Position numbers and translations under genes: made by a program. This document shows, in pieces, positions 35,449 to 46,500 of a stretch of DNA of 64,000 nucleotides. Source of the DNA: Anthopleura xanthogrammica (taxonomy: Eukaryota > Cnidaria > Anthozoa > Actiniaria > Actiniidae); assembly GCA_964019055.1 (NCBI GenBank), contig OZ025212.1, positions 10,445,391-10,509,390 on the forward strand, written 5' to 3'. The notes beneath the pieces were generated by a model. The model saw nothing but the letters and a program-made list of their open reading frames with translations, searched no databases and was not told the DNA's origin. Every line of letters starts with the position of its first letter. The first letter of the stretch is position 1.

Positions 35449-35968
35449 TTTATAACCCAACGATGAATTTTCGCGCGCTGTCATTGGTTCAAATGGGTCA
35501 CGTGCAGGACGGGTATCAGGCGATATCCCCCGTCCGAAGTGATATTCGTCCAGTAGAAGTCAAAAACGTCAAAAAAGAAAAGAAAAAAACATGGAAAACA
35601 AAGAAACTCGGTTTTTAGAAACAAGTGAGAGTAAAATACAAAGACTAGTTGAGAAAACTACGCCAGGAAACACGAAAAAATCTACAAAATATACTGTAAA
35701 TGTCTTCAATGGTAAGCATCCATGTTGTTTCGTGAATTAAGTTTTTGGTTTCTTTTCGAAATTGTTTTTATAAACTACTAAAAACCAACAAACAATTCGA
35801 AAACTAATGTTAAACAATAGAATAGAATGTAAAATAGCTTTCATTAATCAAAAGAATTGTTTTTATATCCAACTTGGAGACGAGAGAGAATTATTTTTTG
35901 AAAACTCTGGAGATGATGAGTCGATGCAGTTTGCTGAATCCATTCCAGTGAAGTCGTTGGGTTATAAA
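35449..35968 (+). mobile_element. 520-bp insertion with 15-bp terminal inverted repeats
   Basis: Termini TTTATAACCCAACGA and TCGTTGGGTTATAAA are exact inverted repeats. Units A and B have no sequence here (catgctataatttcc). It carries one exon-like ORF (35,591-35,711). Together with the adjoining foldback it forms a single 0.7-kb insertion in unit C. Target duplication is unclear. Confidence 0.6.
35591..35711 (+). CDS. Exon-like ORF in the 520-bp insertion
   Basis: 40 codons from ATG to a good donor (G|GTAAGC). The peptide is charged and helical, with TKKSTKYTVNVFN near its end. This resembles the N-terminal segment of a large cnidarian family of Crypton/KIAA1958-like tyrosine-recombinase proteins, as I recall it; that assignment is tentative. 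No further exon is evident. Confidence 0.35.
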
Positions 35969-35969
35969 A

Positions 35970-36152
35970 TAAATAAACCCCTTCTGGCTCACTGGAATAT
36001 CGTCTGATAATGTCCTTGGATGAGAAATGGTCCTCAAAATATCACATTTGCCCTCGAAGCTTCGCTTCTCGGCCAAATGTTCTTTTTTCGGACCATTTCT
36101 CATCCTCGGACATTATCAGCCGATATCCCAGCCGCCAGAAGGGGTTTATTTA
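35970..36152. repeat. Foldback element next to the 520-bp insertion
   Basis: The arms TAAATAAACCCCTTCTGGC and GCCAGAAGGGGTTTATTTA enclose a long inverted repeat with a small loop containing 'ctcgaagcttcgcttctcgg'. It begins one base after the preceding element ends. Units A and B lack it. Confidence 0.75.
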
Positions 36153-36212
36153 CTAAATAATTTCCAAACAAAATAAAAGACAGACATAGGAAGTAATTCA
36201 GTTTCAGCCTAG

Positions 36213-37396
36213 ACGAGGGTCCAGGGTTATCCCATGATGCATTACGTTTCATAGTATATTATCAATTCTTTCGTGACGTCATCACCTTGTTTGAGCTGCC
36301 TTTGAGTGAAGATCAAAATGGCGATGTTTAGTCCAATTGCTAGATACTCGGCATCTTTTCCGGAGTTTTTCTTTATTTTATGTTCTCTGTGTATCGAAAA
36401 ACGATGCCAGTTTCTGCTTCTATTCCAAGCATGGAAGGAGTTGAATTTGTTTTAGACTGATTCATCTAGTTATATACGCATAAAAAATAGAGATATAAAC
36501 GAGTGACAACTGTAACATGTTCTAAAACTACCCAGGACACTCTAAAGTTTGTGATTTCAGTAAAAAACGCATTTATTTCTCATTTTTTCCCAAAATTTTA
36601 CCTAAAATATAGCAATATTTGACTAGTTTGCATTGAGTCTTTCCCTTTTTTATGAAAGAGAGAGAGAAAATAGTCACAATTCATACGTATTTTGACATAA
36701 TAAGCGTTAATCAGCGTTAATATTTATCGAAAACTTTAAATAAAAATTTTAATAAGAATTTGACATAACAGCAAGTAACAACATGTTTTGGCTAATTTCA
36801 CAGCATTTTTTTTGTGGTGGCAAAAAACGACCGAAAAATGTATATTTTACTGTAAAAAACTCACGGTAAAAACCGCACTATTTTATTGATATTTGACGCT
36901 CAACTGACTGGCACAGAAAATTCTAAGCCACCTAACCAGAGCATCACTGGCACAGAAATGTCTGAGTCACTTAAGGTGACTGACTACTTTAGCAAGGAAT
37001 AATTACAAAATGTTCTTAGAAATATATTTTACACAGAATTTAACGCTGATTCCAAAAATGAAGAGAAAAATGGGGTGTCCCGAACTCGTTTTCGAGATAA
37101 TGAATTTTGAATATCAGACCATCTTGACAAGATTTCGTATGAAAAATGGCGGAAATCAAGCTTTGTACACAAAAATTCATAGCTCAAAAATTAAAGAAGC
37201 TCTGTAAGCAATTTTCTCAGGACATCTACTTTAAACATTATTTTGGAAGACTAACTACAAAAAATTAAAGAAAGTTTTAAAAATAAGCTAAAAATTTAAC
37301 CCTACTTTCATTATTCGATTCTTCAACACCGAGACGGTTCAGTGTTTACAATTGGTAAGCGCTATGCATCATGGGATAACCCTGGACCCTCCCCTG
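36213..37396. mobile_element. TIR element, unit C copy
   Basis: Full-length direct counterpart of 13,075-14,255 with the same inverted ends and interior. Confidence 0.6.
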
Positions 37397-37921
37397 CCCA
37401 TATCCAGACAACATGTGGTGCAGGACTTTTTATTAAGATACCTGACGTCAAAGCTTTAAGGTGGCTCCTGCAAGTAGCTTCTGTTTTCTTTCCTCAAATT
37501 TCCCTTTTTTAACCTACTTTTGGTTAATCTTACTCTAGTTCAATGAATCCGAATTTTACATAAGATGTTAGACTTGGATGAAAGTTTTGAAAAGCATTGT
37601 TTTTACGCTAATTTACATTTCCATAGCAACGATAAATAATCTACACAGTGTAGCACACTTAACGGGAAAGTTTCAAGCGATTTATTTCATCTTTTTGATT
37701 TTGAATAAATTGGTGCTTAAACATTTTTAAAATGCGTTTTTTTTTGTGTTTGAAATATAGACGGTTTGATAAGGAATTGACTTCCACCAAATTCCTTCCC
37801 CACCCCCACTTCTCCGCGGTAAAGAATGCTTCGAAGTTTTTACCGACACTTAGCCAAAAATAGTTGTAGAAAAATAAAGCTTTATTAGTTCTTTGAATTC
37901 ATTTATTATAAAAAAGAATAG

Positions 37922-39771
37922 AAGCAAATGGAGAGTGCTAGAATTGGGTGTTCTTCTCGAAGGAGGAAGGACATTATCTACGTCATCACAGTATTGAGAA
38001 TTTAACTGATGTCACACAAGACCTGTGCCAGATCACGTGTTACATGCACATATCATGCATGTCGTATAACTATCGTACGAGGTCTGCCACGTGTGAGATA
38101 AACGATGCAGATAAGTACAGCCACCCCGAGGACCTCGTAAGGAAAGCGAGCTCAGTGTACGTTGGTTCTACTGTTTTGGTTGATAAAATATTTGAGAGAT
38201 GGTTCCTGTTAAAAGGTTGAAATAAAATGAATAATATTAAAGCTTTACCATGCATCTGTCTTTGACAATCTTCTTTATCAAGTATCTATCTCAGTGGCAT
38301 TATAAAACAAAACACTTTTCCAATGCGCGCAATTATTTACTAACCTTTCTCAGTTGTCTTTGATAATCTTTGTGCTTTTGGTCCTCAGAATGCCTGCATG
38401 AGTAACCCGTGTCCTCGAAATGCCACCTGTCAATCCAATTTTTATACCCAGAGCTACTCATGCCTGTGTCCTCTTGGTTTTAGTGTCCCATACTGCAGAG
38501 GTAAATATATATCTCTCTTGCTTTCCTTACTTTATTGCACGCGACATTGACTTGAACGGGCCTACTGTTCTTAAAGTAACTTTTATTTTAGTTAAGTTGT
38601 GCATATTCAGTTAATCTACGCATGCATGTGTATTTTGCCATTATGACATGCTTTGAGAACGTGCATAGGCATTCTAGAGTCTGAATGTCTTGTTTGTGGT
38701 AGTATAGCTCACACAGATCAGAATGTACCCTGAAACAACATCTGGGCTGATCTCAGGGCATGGCTAACTCACACATCAAACCTTGAAAAAACCTCTGAGC
38801 TGAAGAAAGCTAGGCCTAGGGCACGGCTAAAGGCACGATTACTAGGATCAAATTTTCTGTGCAACTTGACAAGTTGCAAGAAGTTTTACACCTACTTTTT
38901 GCAACGATTGCTGCATTTTGTCTTGCAACCTTTTTCAAATTTCACTGTCGGTTACACGCTGCAATACTCCATGCAACTTTTGTCGTAACGCCGTCACAGA
39001 TCGAACTGGAACTTAGCGTGTTAGGTTTTGCAGAAGGAGAATAACTGAAGAACTCGGAGAAAAACCTTCGAATCATGAAGAGACCTAATAAACTCTTCTC
39101 ACGTGTGATGTCAAGCACAGGAATCGAACCTGAGACCACAGAAATGAGAGGCGAAAGATCTACGCCAGCCAGGTTGTTTTGGTCAAATCACATATTTATC
39201 TTAGTTGATTCTGCGCGACTCGATCGCGATACCAGGAGGTACTGTTTAATAATATTACACTCTATCTTATTCCAGACATCGACGAGTGTGCATTAGACTC
39301 CTCCAATTGTTCCATTAATCACACTTGTATCAATACCGCTGGATCATATGACTGCATTTGCAAGCCTGGTTACGAAGCACAAGGAATCATGTGCATAGGT
39401 AAATCTTCAAACCATTGGTACATTATCAAAATAATATCTGCAACCTTTTTTCAGTCATTTTAGCTTGGCATCATTTCTTAATACATAGACCATATACTTT
39501 TGCACTAAGCTCTGGTTCTGTGGGGGTCAAGACTGGAAGCGGTCCCTCTTATTCCCATGCACGTAGTTTGGCTTATGTTACTTGATTCTGCAACACTCGC
39601 GATACCAGGAGGTACTGTTTATTAATAATACGCTCTATCTTATTCCAGACATCGACGACTGTGCATTAGACTCCTCCAATTGTTCCATTAATCACACTTG
39701 TATCAATACCGCTGGATCATATGACTGCATTTGCAAGCCTGGTTACGAAGCACAAGGAATCACGTGCATAG
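37922..39771 (+). pseudogene. PAN-EGF-PLAT gene, copy 3 (broken)
   Basis: Exons equivalent to copy 1 and 2 are present: PAN (37,922-about 38,166), EGF (38,389-38,500) and two DIDE/DIDD-type EGF exons (39,276-39,398 and 39,649-39,771). Four defects make it a pseudogene. There is no signal exon in unit C. The seventh PAN codon pair changed from TGC AAG to TGC TAG. An 18-bp deletion removes the PAN exon's splice donor. The PLAT exons are absent, the sequence jumping from an EGF relic into the middle of the hAT-like element. The first EGF also lost its conserved Gly (SGP to SVP). Confidence 0.85.
38990..39172 (-). repeat. tRNA-like SINE, unit C copy
   Basis: Minus-strand counterpart of 30,757-30,940, with the GGTTCGATTCC motif and the body including 'ttcgaaggtttttctccgag'. 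The best preserved copy along with the one in unit B. Confidence 0.45.
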
Positions 39772-39824
39772 GTAAATCTTTTTTTTATTACTATTTAACT
39801 AAATATGTTGTTTTTTAAACATTT

Positions 39825-39875
39825 CCCCAGTAACGCAGGATCATATGACTGCATTTCAATCCCATGGTACGTAGT
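39825..39875 (+). pseudogene. Relic of a further EGF exon (unit C)
   Basis: After an acceptor-like CCAG the frame reads [13 protein letters not shown], similar to [14 protein letters not shown] but losing the key cysteine. It ends in unrelated AT-rich DNA. Same relic as 30,040-30,092. Confidence 0.55.
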
Positions 39876-40053
39876 AGGGCTGTCCACAAGCTGCTCAGCA
39901 ACTTTTTGGAAACTTTTCCGAATTCGAGCAACTTTTCCACTTGAAAGCAACTTTTTCATTTATGAGCAAATTTTTTTACTCCTACATGAATTCAATTTTT
40001 TAAAATTTTTTTAAGGATGAAATTTCGTAGGATTAAAGTGTATGTTATATTCA

Positions 40054-41061
40054 AGGTGTCATAGAAGTTTGGCTTCAAAATCTTGCTTATGAGTATTTTT
40101 TATCGTCATTCATTGCTGTGGGTTAATTTTGAGTGAACCTATTCGATGCTCCAAATGAGCGCCTTTTTATTCTTTTTCTTTTTCATTTTCTTCATTGCAA
40201 TTGCAAAAAGTTCTTCTAAAACAATTTCTTATTTAAGTTGATTGCTTTGTGGAAAAAAAAAGACCAAAAAAAGAAAAGTATATTATTATTAACAGTGAAC
40301 TGAATCAGAGGCATTCTACTTCTTCATTACGAGTTGAACTGTAAATACTATTTTGCTTTCGAAAAAGGATGGAATTCTATAACTAGTTTTAGATGTTGTA
40401 AACCAATAAATACTTTACTAATATTCTATTTATACTCTTATATCGAATTTAATTTTGTCGGTCATTTTTTTTGGGAGAACTTGATATTCATTTTGATTGT
40501 TCACATTGGATATGTAGAAAGGGCCAAGGTTTTCACGATTACGCGATACTGTTTTTCACTGAACTAACAGACATTTTTATGATCAGAATAGGAGGCTATA
40601 TTTGCTTTTTTTATATTTGTTTGTATATTATTTAATTTTCATATTACACTTTGGTTTTTAGAGATTTCATGTTTGTTTTGTTTTTCAATATTACCTACGA
40701 TCTGTGGTGACACTTGCAGGGCTTTCAGAGCCAGTCTGCTGCTAAAAAGTTGGGTAATTTTACGAACAGGCAAGTAGTTTTCTGATATTTTTTAAAAAGA
40801 GTTTTCTTGCCATAAGTAAAAAAACTTTTTTTGGTACTTTATTTTTGTGTCATATAAGTTTCAGTTTCTTGACTTCTAGCTATCTGCACTTGCTTGACAA
40901 CTCAATTATGCCAGCAGTTTTCTAAAGTATTGAAATTTCTCATCATATTATTTTAGTCGATTCCTTTAAAAACCTATATTTTTCCAGCATTTCGTTGCCA
41001 AAAGGATCCGAATCAGTTATTTCCTTGTTAACAGCTGAATTACTTCGACATAGTATTATAC
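40054..41061. other. About 1 kb found only in unit C, splitting the hAT-like element
   Basis: Unit A reads 'gttatattcagacatcttag' without interruption; in C the two sides are separated by about 1 kb of AT-rich DNA. No inverted ends, no duplication and no coding frame of note were seen. Either an insertion, or internal sequence of the element that the unit A copy lost. Confidence 0.5.
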
Positions 41062-41328
41062 ATCTTAGCAATCATTTGAGCTGAAAGATTTTTGGATGAA
41101 AACTCGGTAGTTTGTACAAACTCTACAAATAATTTGCTTTATTTAGTTTTGAATTTTATTGAATATATTCCAAATTTTGTGTATGGTATATAAAATAGTT
41201 AATTAACTTTCTGTTTCTCCATAAACTTTTGATATTCTCGTGTCCTTTGTCTCGACGTCCAGGAGCAAATGAATTCAAATTAACGTTTTGTCCCTTGATG
41301 CTTTGCGCGCTGTGTCCAACCCCCCCTG
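41062..41328. mobile_element. 3' part of the hAT-like MITE, unit C
   Basis: Matches 17,668-17,934 to the terminal CTG, followed by the same GGTCTTGAT flank. The 5' end is missing because the C copy's PLAT region was deleted. Confidence 0.65.
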
Positions 41329-41339
41329 GGTCTTGATAG

Positions 41340-41472
41340 AAGACAGAACAATCCCTACACCTCAGTACATTAAGTAGTGTTGAATGGTCTTGGTAGAAGC
41401 AAGAACAATCCCTACACCCCAGTACATTATATAGTGTTGAATGGTCTTAGTAGAAGCAAGAACAATCCTTAC
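41340..41472. repeat. 57-bp tandem repeat, unit C
   Basis: Two to three units equivalent to 17,944-18,080, followed by a G-run of about 17 (41,520-41,536) also present in unit A (18,125-18,141). Confidence 0.75.
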
Positions 41473-41989
41473 ACTGGCCATTATTCATCACCCGGAGGGG
41501 TCGGGGGGATTGAGGGAAGGGGGGGGGGGGGGGGGAGGGAGTTCAATATATGTTTTTGTTAGATGAAGGATCGGCTATATCTTGACAGGTATCAAAGGAA
41601 GGGGAACCATCAACCCCTCCCCTCCCCTCCCTAAAAGGCTAAAAATAATAGCCTGTCCAGCATTAACTGAATAATAATAGAGCGCACAAAATCCCGTGAA
41701 AAGTGCGAAAACTATAAACAGCGTAAAACTGCAGTATTTATTCGCGTGTTTAAGCACCGCCCTCAATAGCCAATGTGCATGAGCTCGAAATTCTAGCACA
41801 AAGCATGACGGGAAAGTGACTCCTTTGCTTTTTCAGCTCCCCTAAAACTTCATCTGACAATGTTTCCTTCAACATTTTCTATGGAAATGTAAGTATTTCA
41901 ACACACTAAAATAACAGGATCATTTTTACAGGACTCACTTTCCCAGAGTGCTTTGTGAGCTTTGATACACATTGCCTATTAAGCGCCGA

Positions 41990-42465
41990 AAATGAGAGCA
42001 AAAATATCAAAGAGCGCCGCCCTCGAATAAGCGTTGCATTCATTTACAATAATGAGGCGCTTATTCAAAGCATCATTAGCCTGAATAGACCTTTTTAGCT
42101 TCGTTGTTTGTTGTGCCCATTTCAGACCATGTGATGCCACTCTTGGAAGCTGATTCTTTCATGTGTAAATATTTTAACAAAAGAACATTTCTCAAGGGAA
42201 TGTCATGTGGTCTGAAATGGGCAATTTGCATACGAAACTAAAAAGGTCTATTGTTCAAGAAGATAAACTATGAAACAAATATTGTAAGACTGAGTCCAAA
42301 CAAGCCTTCGAAGTGGGCATATTTCATTGCACCCCATCTAGCTCTGCATGTGACGTTTTAATGAGCGCGGCTCTCAAATAAGCGGCGCCCCCGAATAAGC
42401 GCCTCAACCGAAACACTAAAAATTTAAAGAGCGCTGAGGCGGTTAATCTAGTAAATACGGTATCT
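41990..42465. repeat. 'aataagcgcc' repeat, unit C copy (interrupted)
   Basis: Counterpart of 18,590-18,905, with the 163-bp AT-target MITE inserted in it at 42,087. Confidence 0.6.
42087..42249. mobile_element. 163-bp MITE, 2-bp AT target duplication
   Basis: Termini AGACCTTTTTAGCTTCGT and the near reverse complement ACGAAACTAAAAAGGTCT, flanked by AT on both sides. Unit A has the empty site (gcctgaattgttcaag). The inner arms share 'cccatttcagacca' in inverted orientation. No ORF. Confidence 0.75.
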
Positions 42466-42744
42466 GATGTTAAAAAGCTTTAATTAGTCAGTCAGGATTT
42501 TTTTAAATTTCTTGTTGGTGTGCAGTCTAACTTTCAAAGTTTGGTTTCCAAACCTTTAAATGCTATATACTTTATTATTTCATATCATAGAAATTGCAGC
42601 CAATCAGAATACAGGAAAGGTGGTCCATATTTCTCGGTATTCCACTCTTTCCCCCTGATTTTTTTCTATGGTATGGGATAAAATATCTATATAAAATGCT
42701 TCTTAATGGTACACCGAAAAATATCGCATGGGGGTTTATTTATA

Positions 42745-42945
42745 GAGCAATTTTCGTATGAGTGGGAAATGATACGTCATATTCGTAGCCGTACTTTAGC
42801 CGTAACTACGCGTTGTGATTGGGTGAATTACTGGAAGAAAATGAATACGAAGCCATTTCAATGTTACGGATATGCATGTCGTACCGTGTGCGTGCTGTAA
42901 GTCAGTACTGTATGTTCCCCACTCATACGAAAACCAGCGTTCTGG
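42745..42945. repeat. Dispersed inverted-repeat element, unit C copy
   Basis: Counterpart of 19,185-19,375, bounded by 'ttttcgtatgagtgggaa' and 'cccactcatacgaaaa'. Confidence 0.7.
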
Positions 42946-43263
42946 TGAGTAGTGGAAACTCGTATTATATAACTTGTACTAGTATCTACAAGTTTTTCTT
43001 TTTAATAATCTTTTGCATGCACTGATAAAATAATAACAGCAGAATGCTATACTGTAACCAAAGAAACGTATACAATAAAGATGTCATATATAGTAGTCAT
43101 GGTGACGTATGTATGTCCCTGGTAGTCATGGAAACGTTAAGATTCTGAATCGCCATTGTTCTATGCCATATATGGAAATTTATGCCAAAAGGTATTATGA
43201 TAATCATTGTATTACTGTGCGGATACTCCAACCGGAACCACTTTGATAAACTAGTATCGCTAA

Positions 43264-43414
43264 TGTCGTTGCTGTTTATCGGGATTCCTGTGGTAGCCTC
43301 GTTTTCATGTCACATCGGACCGCATGGTCAGTTTGTCACGTTCAAAATCGGTAGTTATTGTAAGTTTTGTACGATCAAAACAAGTGTAAAAGCAATAAAC
43401 AAACGTTTACGACA
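43264..43414 (+). repeat. 5' LTR of the BEL/Pao element
   Basis: 151 bp, TG...CA. Contains an AATAAA-like 'gcaataaacaaac' near its end. No difference from the 3' LTR was found by eye. Confidence 0.95.
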
Positions 43415-43421
43415 CCAATAG

Positions 43422-43433
43422 TGGCGACCCAAG
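43422..43433 (+). promoter_or_regulatory. Primer-binding site
   Basis: TGGCGACCCAAG starts 7 bp after the LTR; the leading TGG would pair with the CCA end of a tRNA primer. The tRNA identity was not determined. Confidence 0.65.
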
Positions 43434-43536
43434 ACCAGGACATCATGTCAGGAGGAGAAAAACAAGGATTTTAGCGAGGATTTTAGCGAGGAATTTAACA
43501 CAGGAGTGATCAGACATCGACAACAACAACACAAAC

Positions 43537-46500
43537 ATGGCGGACAAAATCATGGAAAATTACACAAAGGATCTAAAAAAGGCTCGATTTCACGTAGCAG
43601 AACTAGAGGAAGTTCTTTCAAGTAGCGACAAACAGGATCTCCAGATGGCTTACGACAAAATATGCGACATTTACAAAGGTTTGGATACAGCGAGTACACT
43701 AGTAAAGGACGCCATGTTGGACGGGGAAAAACCGCTAGAAGAGGTAAAAGTCTGGTCACAATCTTCTAAAGCAGAGCTAATGCCTGTTCGTGAGTTAAGA
43801 AACAAGTTAAGAGATAAGTTAACTGATCTTGAGAGGAGAGAATTACATCAGAAAGAGGATGATTCGTACAAAAAGAAGCTTGAATTTGAATTAGAAGTGA
43901 TGAGAAAGAAAAGCGAAGAAAAAATGTCTACACCACAAGCTGTTAAATTGCAAAAATACACCATAACACCATTCAAAGGAGATTACAAAGACTGGATGAG
44001 ATTTTGGAATCAATTTGAAGTTGAAGTTGATGGATCAACCATTTCAGAAATTAGCAAGTTTAATTATCTCTTGGAGCTAGTACATGGTCAGCCTAAGGAG
44101 CATATTTTGGGGCTTCCCCATTCCCCTGAAGGTTACAAAGAGGCCAAGAAAATTCTAGAAATGACCTATGGGAAAGATAATCAAGTTCACAAGGCCCTGA
44201 TAAAAGATCTAGAATCATTACCTGCCATAACAAATATTCATAAGATCAAAGAGATTCATGAGTTCTATACAAAGTTATCAAGGACTGTTAGAACATTAGC
44301 CACTATGAAGAAATTAGATGGATCACAAGCTTTCATCTATAGTATAATGGACAAACTTGGTCCAGTAAGAGAAGTTATGATACAAAAGGATGACGACTGG
44401 GAAAAATGGGGTTTGGAGGAAATAGTGGATCACCTAAGGAGGTATACAGATAGAAACCCATTACCAACAACACATTCGGATACCAATACTACAGCATCAA
44501 AGAGGTTTACCGGAGACCAGACTACTGATGTGAAGAAAAGAGAGAGAGTTATGATGGCAAGTCCACCCCCACAGCAGTCTGCATTCACACCCAAAAGTTG
44601 TGTATACTGTGACTCTACACACCATGGATCTAAATATTGTGACAAGGTTCTGGACATTGCAAGCAGAAGAGAAACCCTGAAGAAAAAGAGGTTGTGCTAC
44701 AATTGTACAAGACCAGGACATTCAGCCTCTAACTGTAAGTCACGTGGTTGTATGAAATGTAATGGCAAACACCATACTTCTTTATGTGATAAAACATCAT
44801 CTACACTTACATCATACACTGAGTCTCAACCACCCAAGGAAAGGTTCTATAGTGTACTTGATGTACAAACCACATTACATGCCACAGTGATTGCAAAAGT
44901 TAATGGAATACCAGCACGTATAATGTTAGACAGTGGAGCAGGAAGCTCATACATCAGCAGTAACCTGTTAAGTAATCTCAGCATTAAACCTGCACGTGTT
45001 GAAAGGAGAGTCATTGAACAAATGTATGGAACTGTAGACAAAAATGTTGAAATCTTCAAAGTAGAAATAGAGTCTTTCAACTCCCAAGCAGCATTCAGTA
45101 TGGATCTCCAGTGCATCAATGCAGAGAAACCAACTTTAACACACTTGCCAAACCCAAATGTCCCAGAGCTCAAGAGCAAGTACCCACATTTACACCAGTT
45201 AGTATTCAGTGATGAGGATTCTACTCAAGACAGCCTACCAGTACATGTGATTCTTGGTGCTGCTGATTTACTGAGAATTAAGACTACAACCGCACCCGTC
45301 CTAGGTCAAAACCCAGACACAGATCCAGGTGCAGAGCTCACCCGGCTTGGATGGATTGTTACTGGAAGGTCAGCATTGCCTTCTGTGGAAGCAGATAAGA
45401 GTTTTTTCATGAAGACAAGCTCAGAGGAATTCAAACAAATGTGTTCTCAGGAAGTGTTTGGACTGTCTGATAGCACCAACAACCAAGACTTGTGTCATGA
45501 GGATTTTCAAAATCAAATAAATAGACAGGATGATGGAACATATTCTACTAAGTTGCCATGGAAACCAGATCACCCAGAGATCACAGAACATAAGGAATTG
45601 GCCTTAGCAAGACTCAGAAGTACTACCAATAAGCTCCAAAACATGCATAAGCTTGAAGAATACCACAACATAATGAAGGAACAGTTACAAGCAGGAATTC
45701 TAGAGCCCATACCTGAGACTCCTTCAGGACGAGTCGTGCACTATGTCCCACACCAACCAGTTGTTCGTGAAGAGGCTGAGTCCACAAAGTTAAGAATAGT
45801 GTATGACTGTTCAGCAAAGAGTAAATCAGAAGAGCCATCACTCAATGACTGCCTCGAGGTTGGTCCTCCCTTACAGCCCATGATCTTTGACATTCTACTG
45901 AGGAACAGAACAAAGAACTTGTGTATTGCAGGGGACATTCAAAAGGCATTCTTGCAAATTCAAGTTGATCCCGAGGACAGGGATGCACTACGCTTATTAT
46001 GGTACGACAATTTACAAAGTAAGAACATTGTGACATACCGCTTCACAAGAGTTATATTTGGATCAGGCCCGAGCCCCTATATACTCGGTGCGACACTTAA
46101 CAAGCATGTTAGTCAGTATGCTGATAGTTATCCAGAGACAGTGAAGGAGTTGTTAAGCAATACCTATGTGGATGATATACAGTCAGGTGGTGACAACAAA
46201 GAACAGTTGCTGAAATTCAAGAGAGAATCAACAGAGATTATGAAACAAGGAGGATTTCATTTGCATAAATGGCATAGCAACATCCCGGAAGTTGAAGATC
46301 AGTCGACTAATCAAAAACAGTTTGCAAAGACCAAGATATTAGGAATTGCATGGAACAAGAGAGAGGACACCATAGCAGTTGACTTCACAGCCTGCTTACA
46401 GAAGAGTGACGAAGGAAGTGTAACAAAGAGAAAGATGTTGTCATCCATCAATCAAGTATTTGACTTGCTCGGACTAGCTGCGCCGGTCGTCATCACAGCA

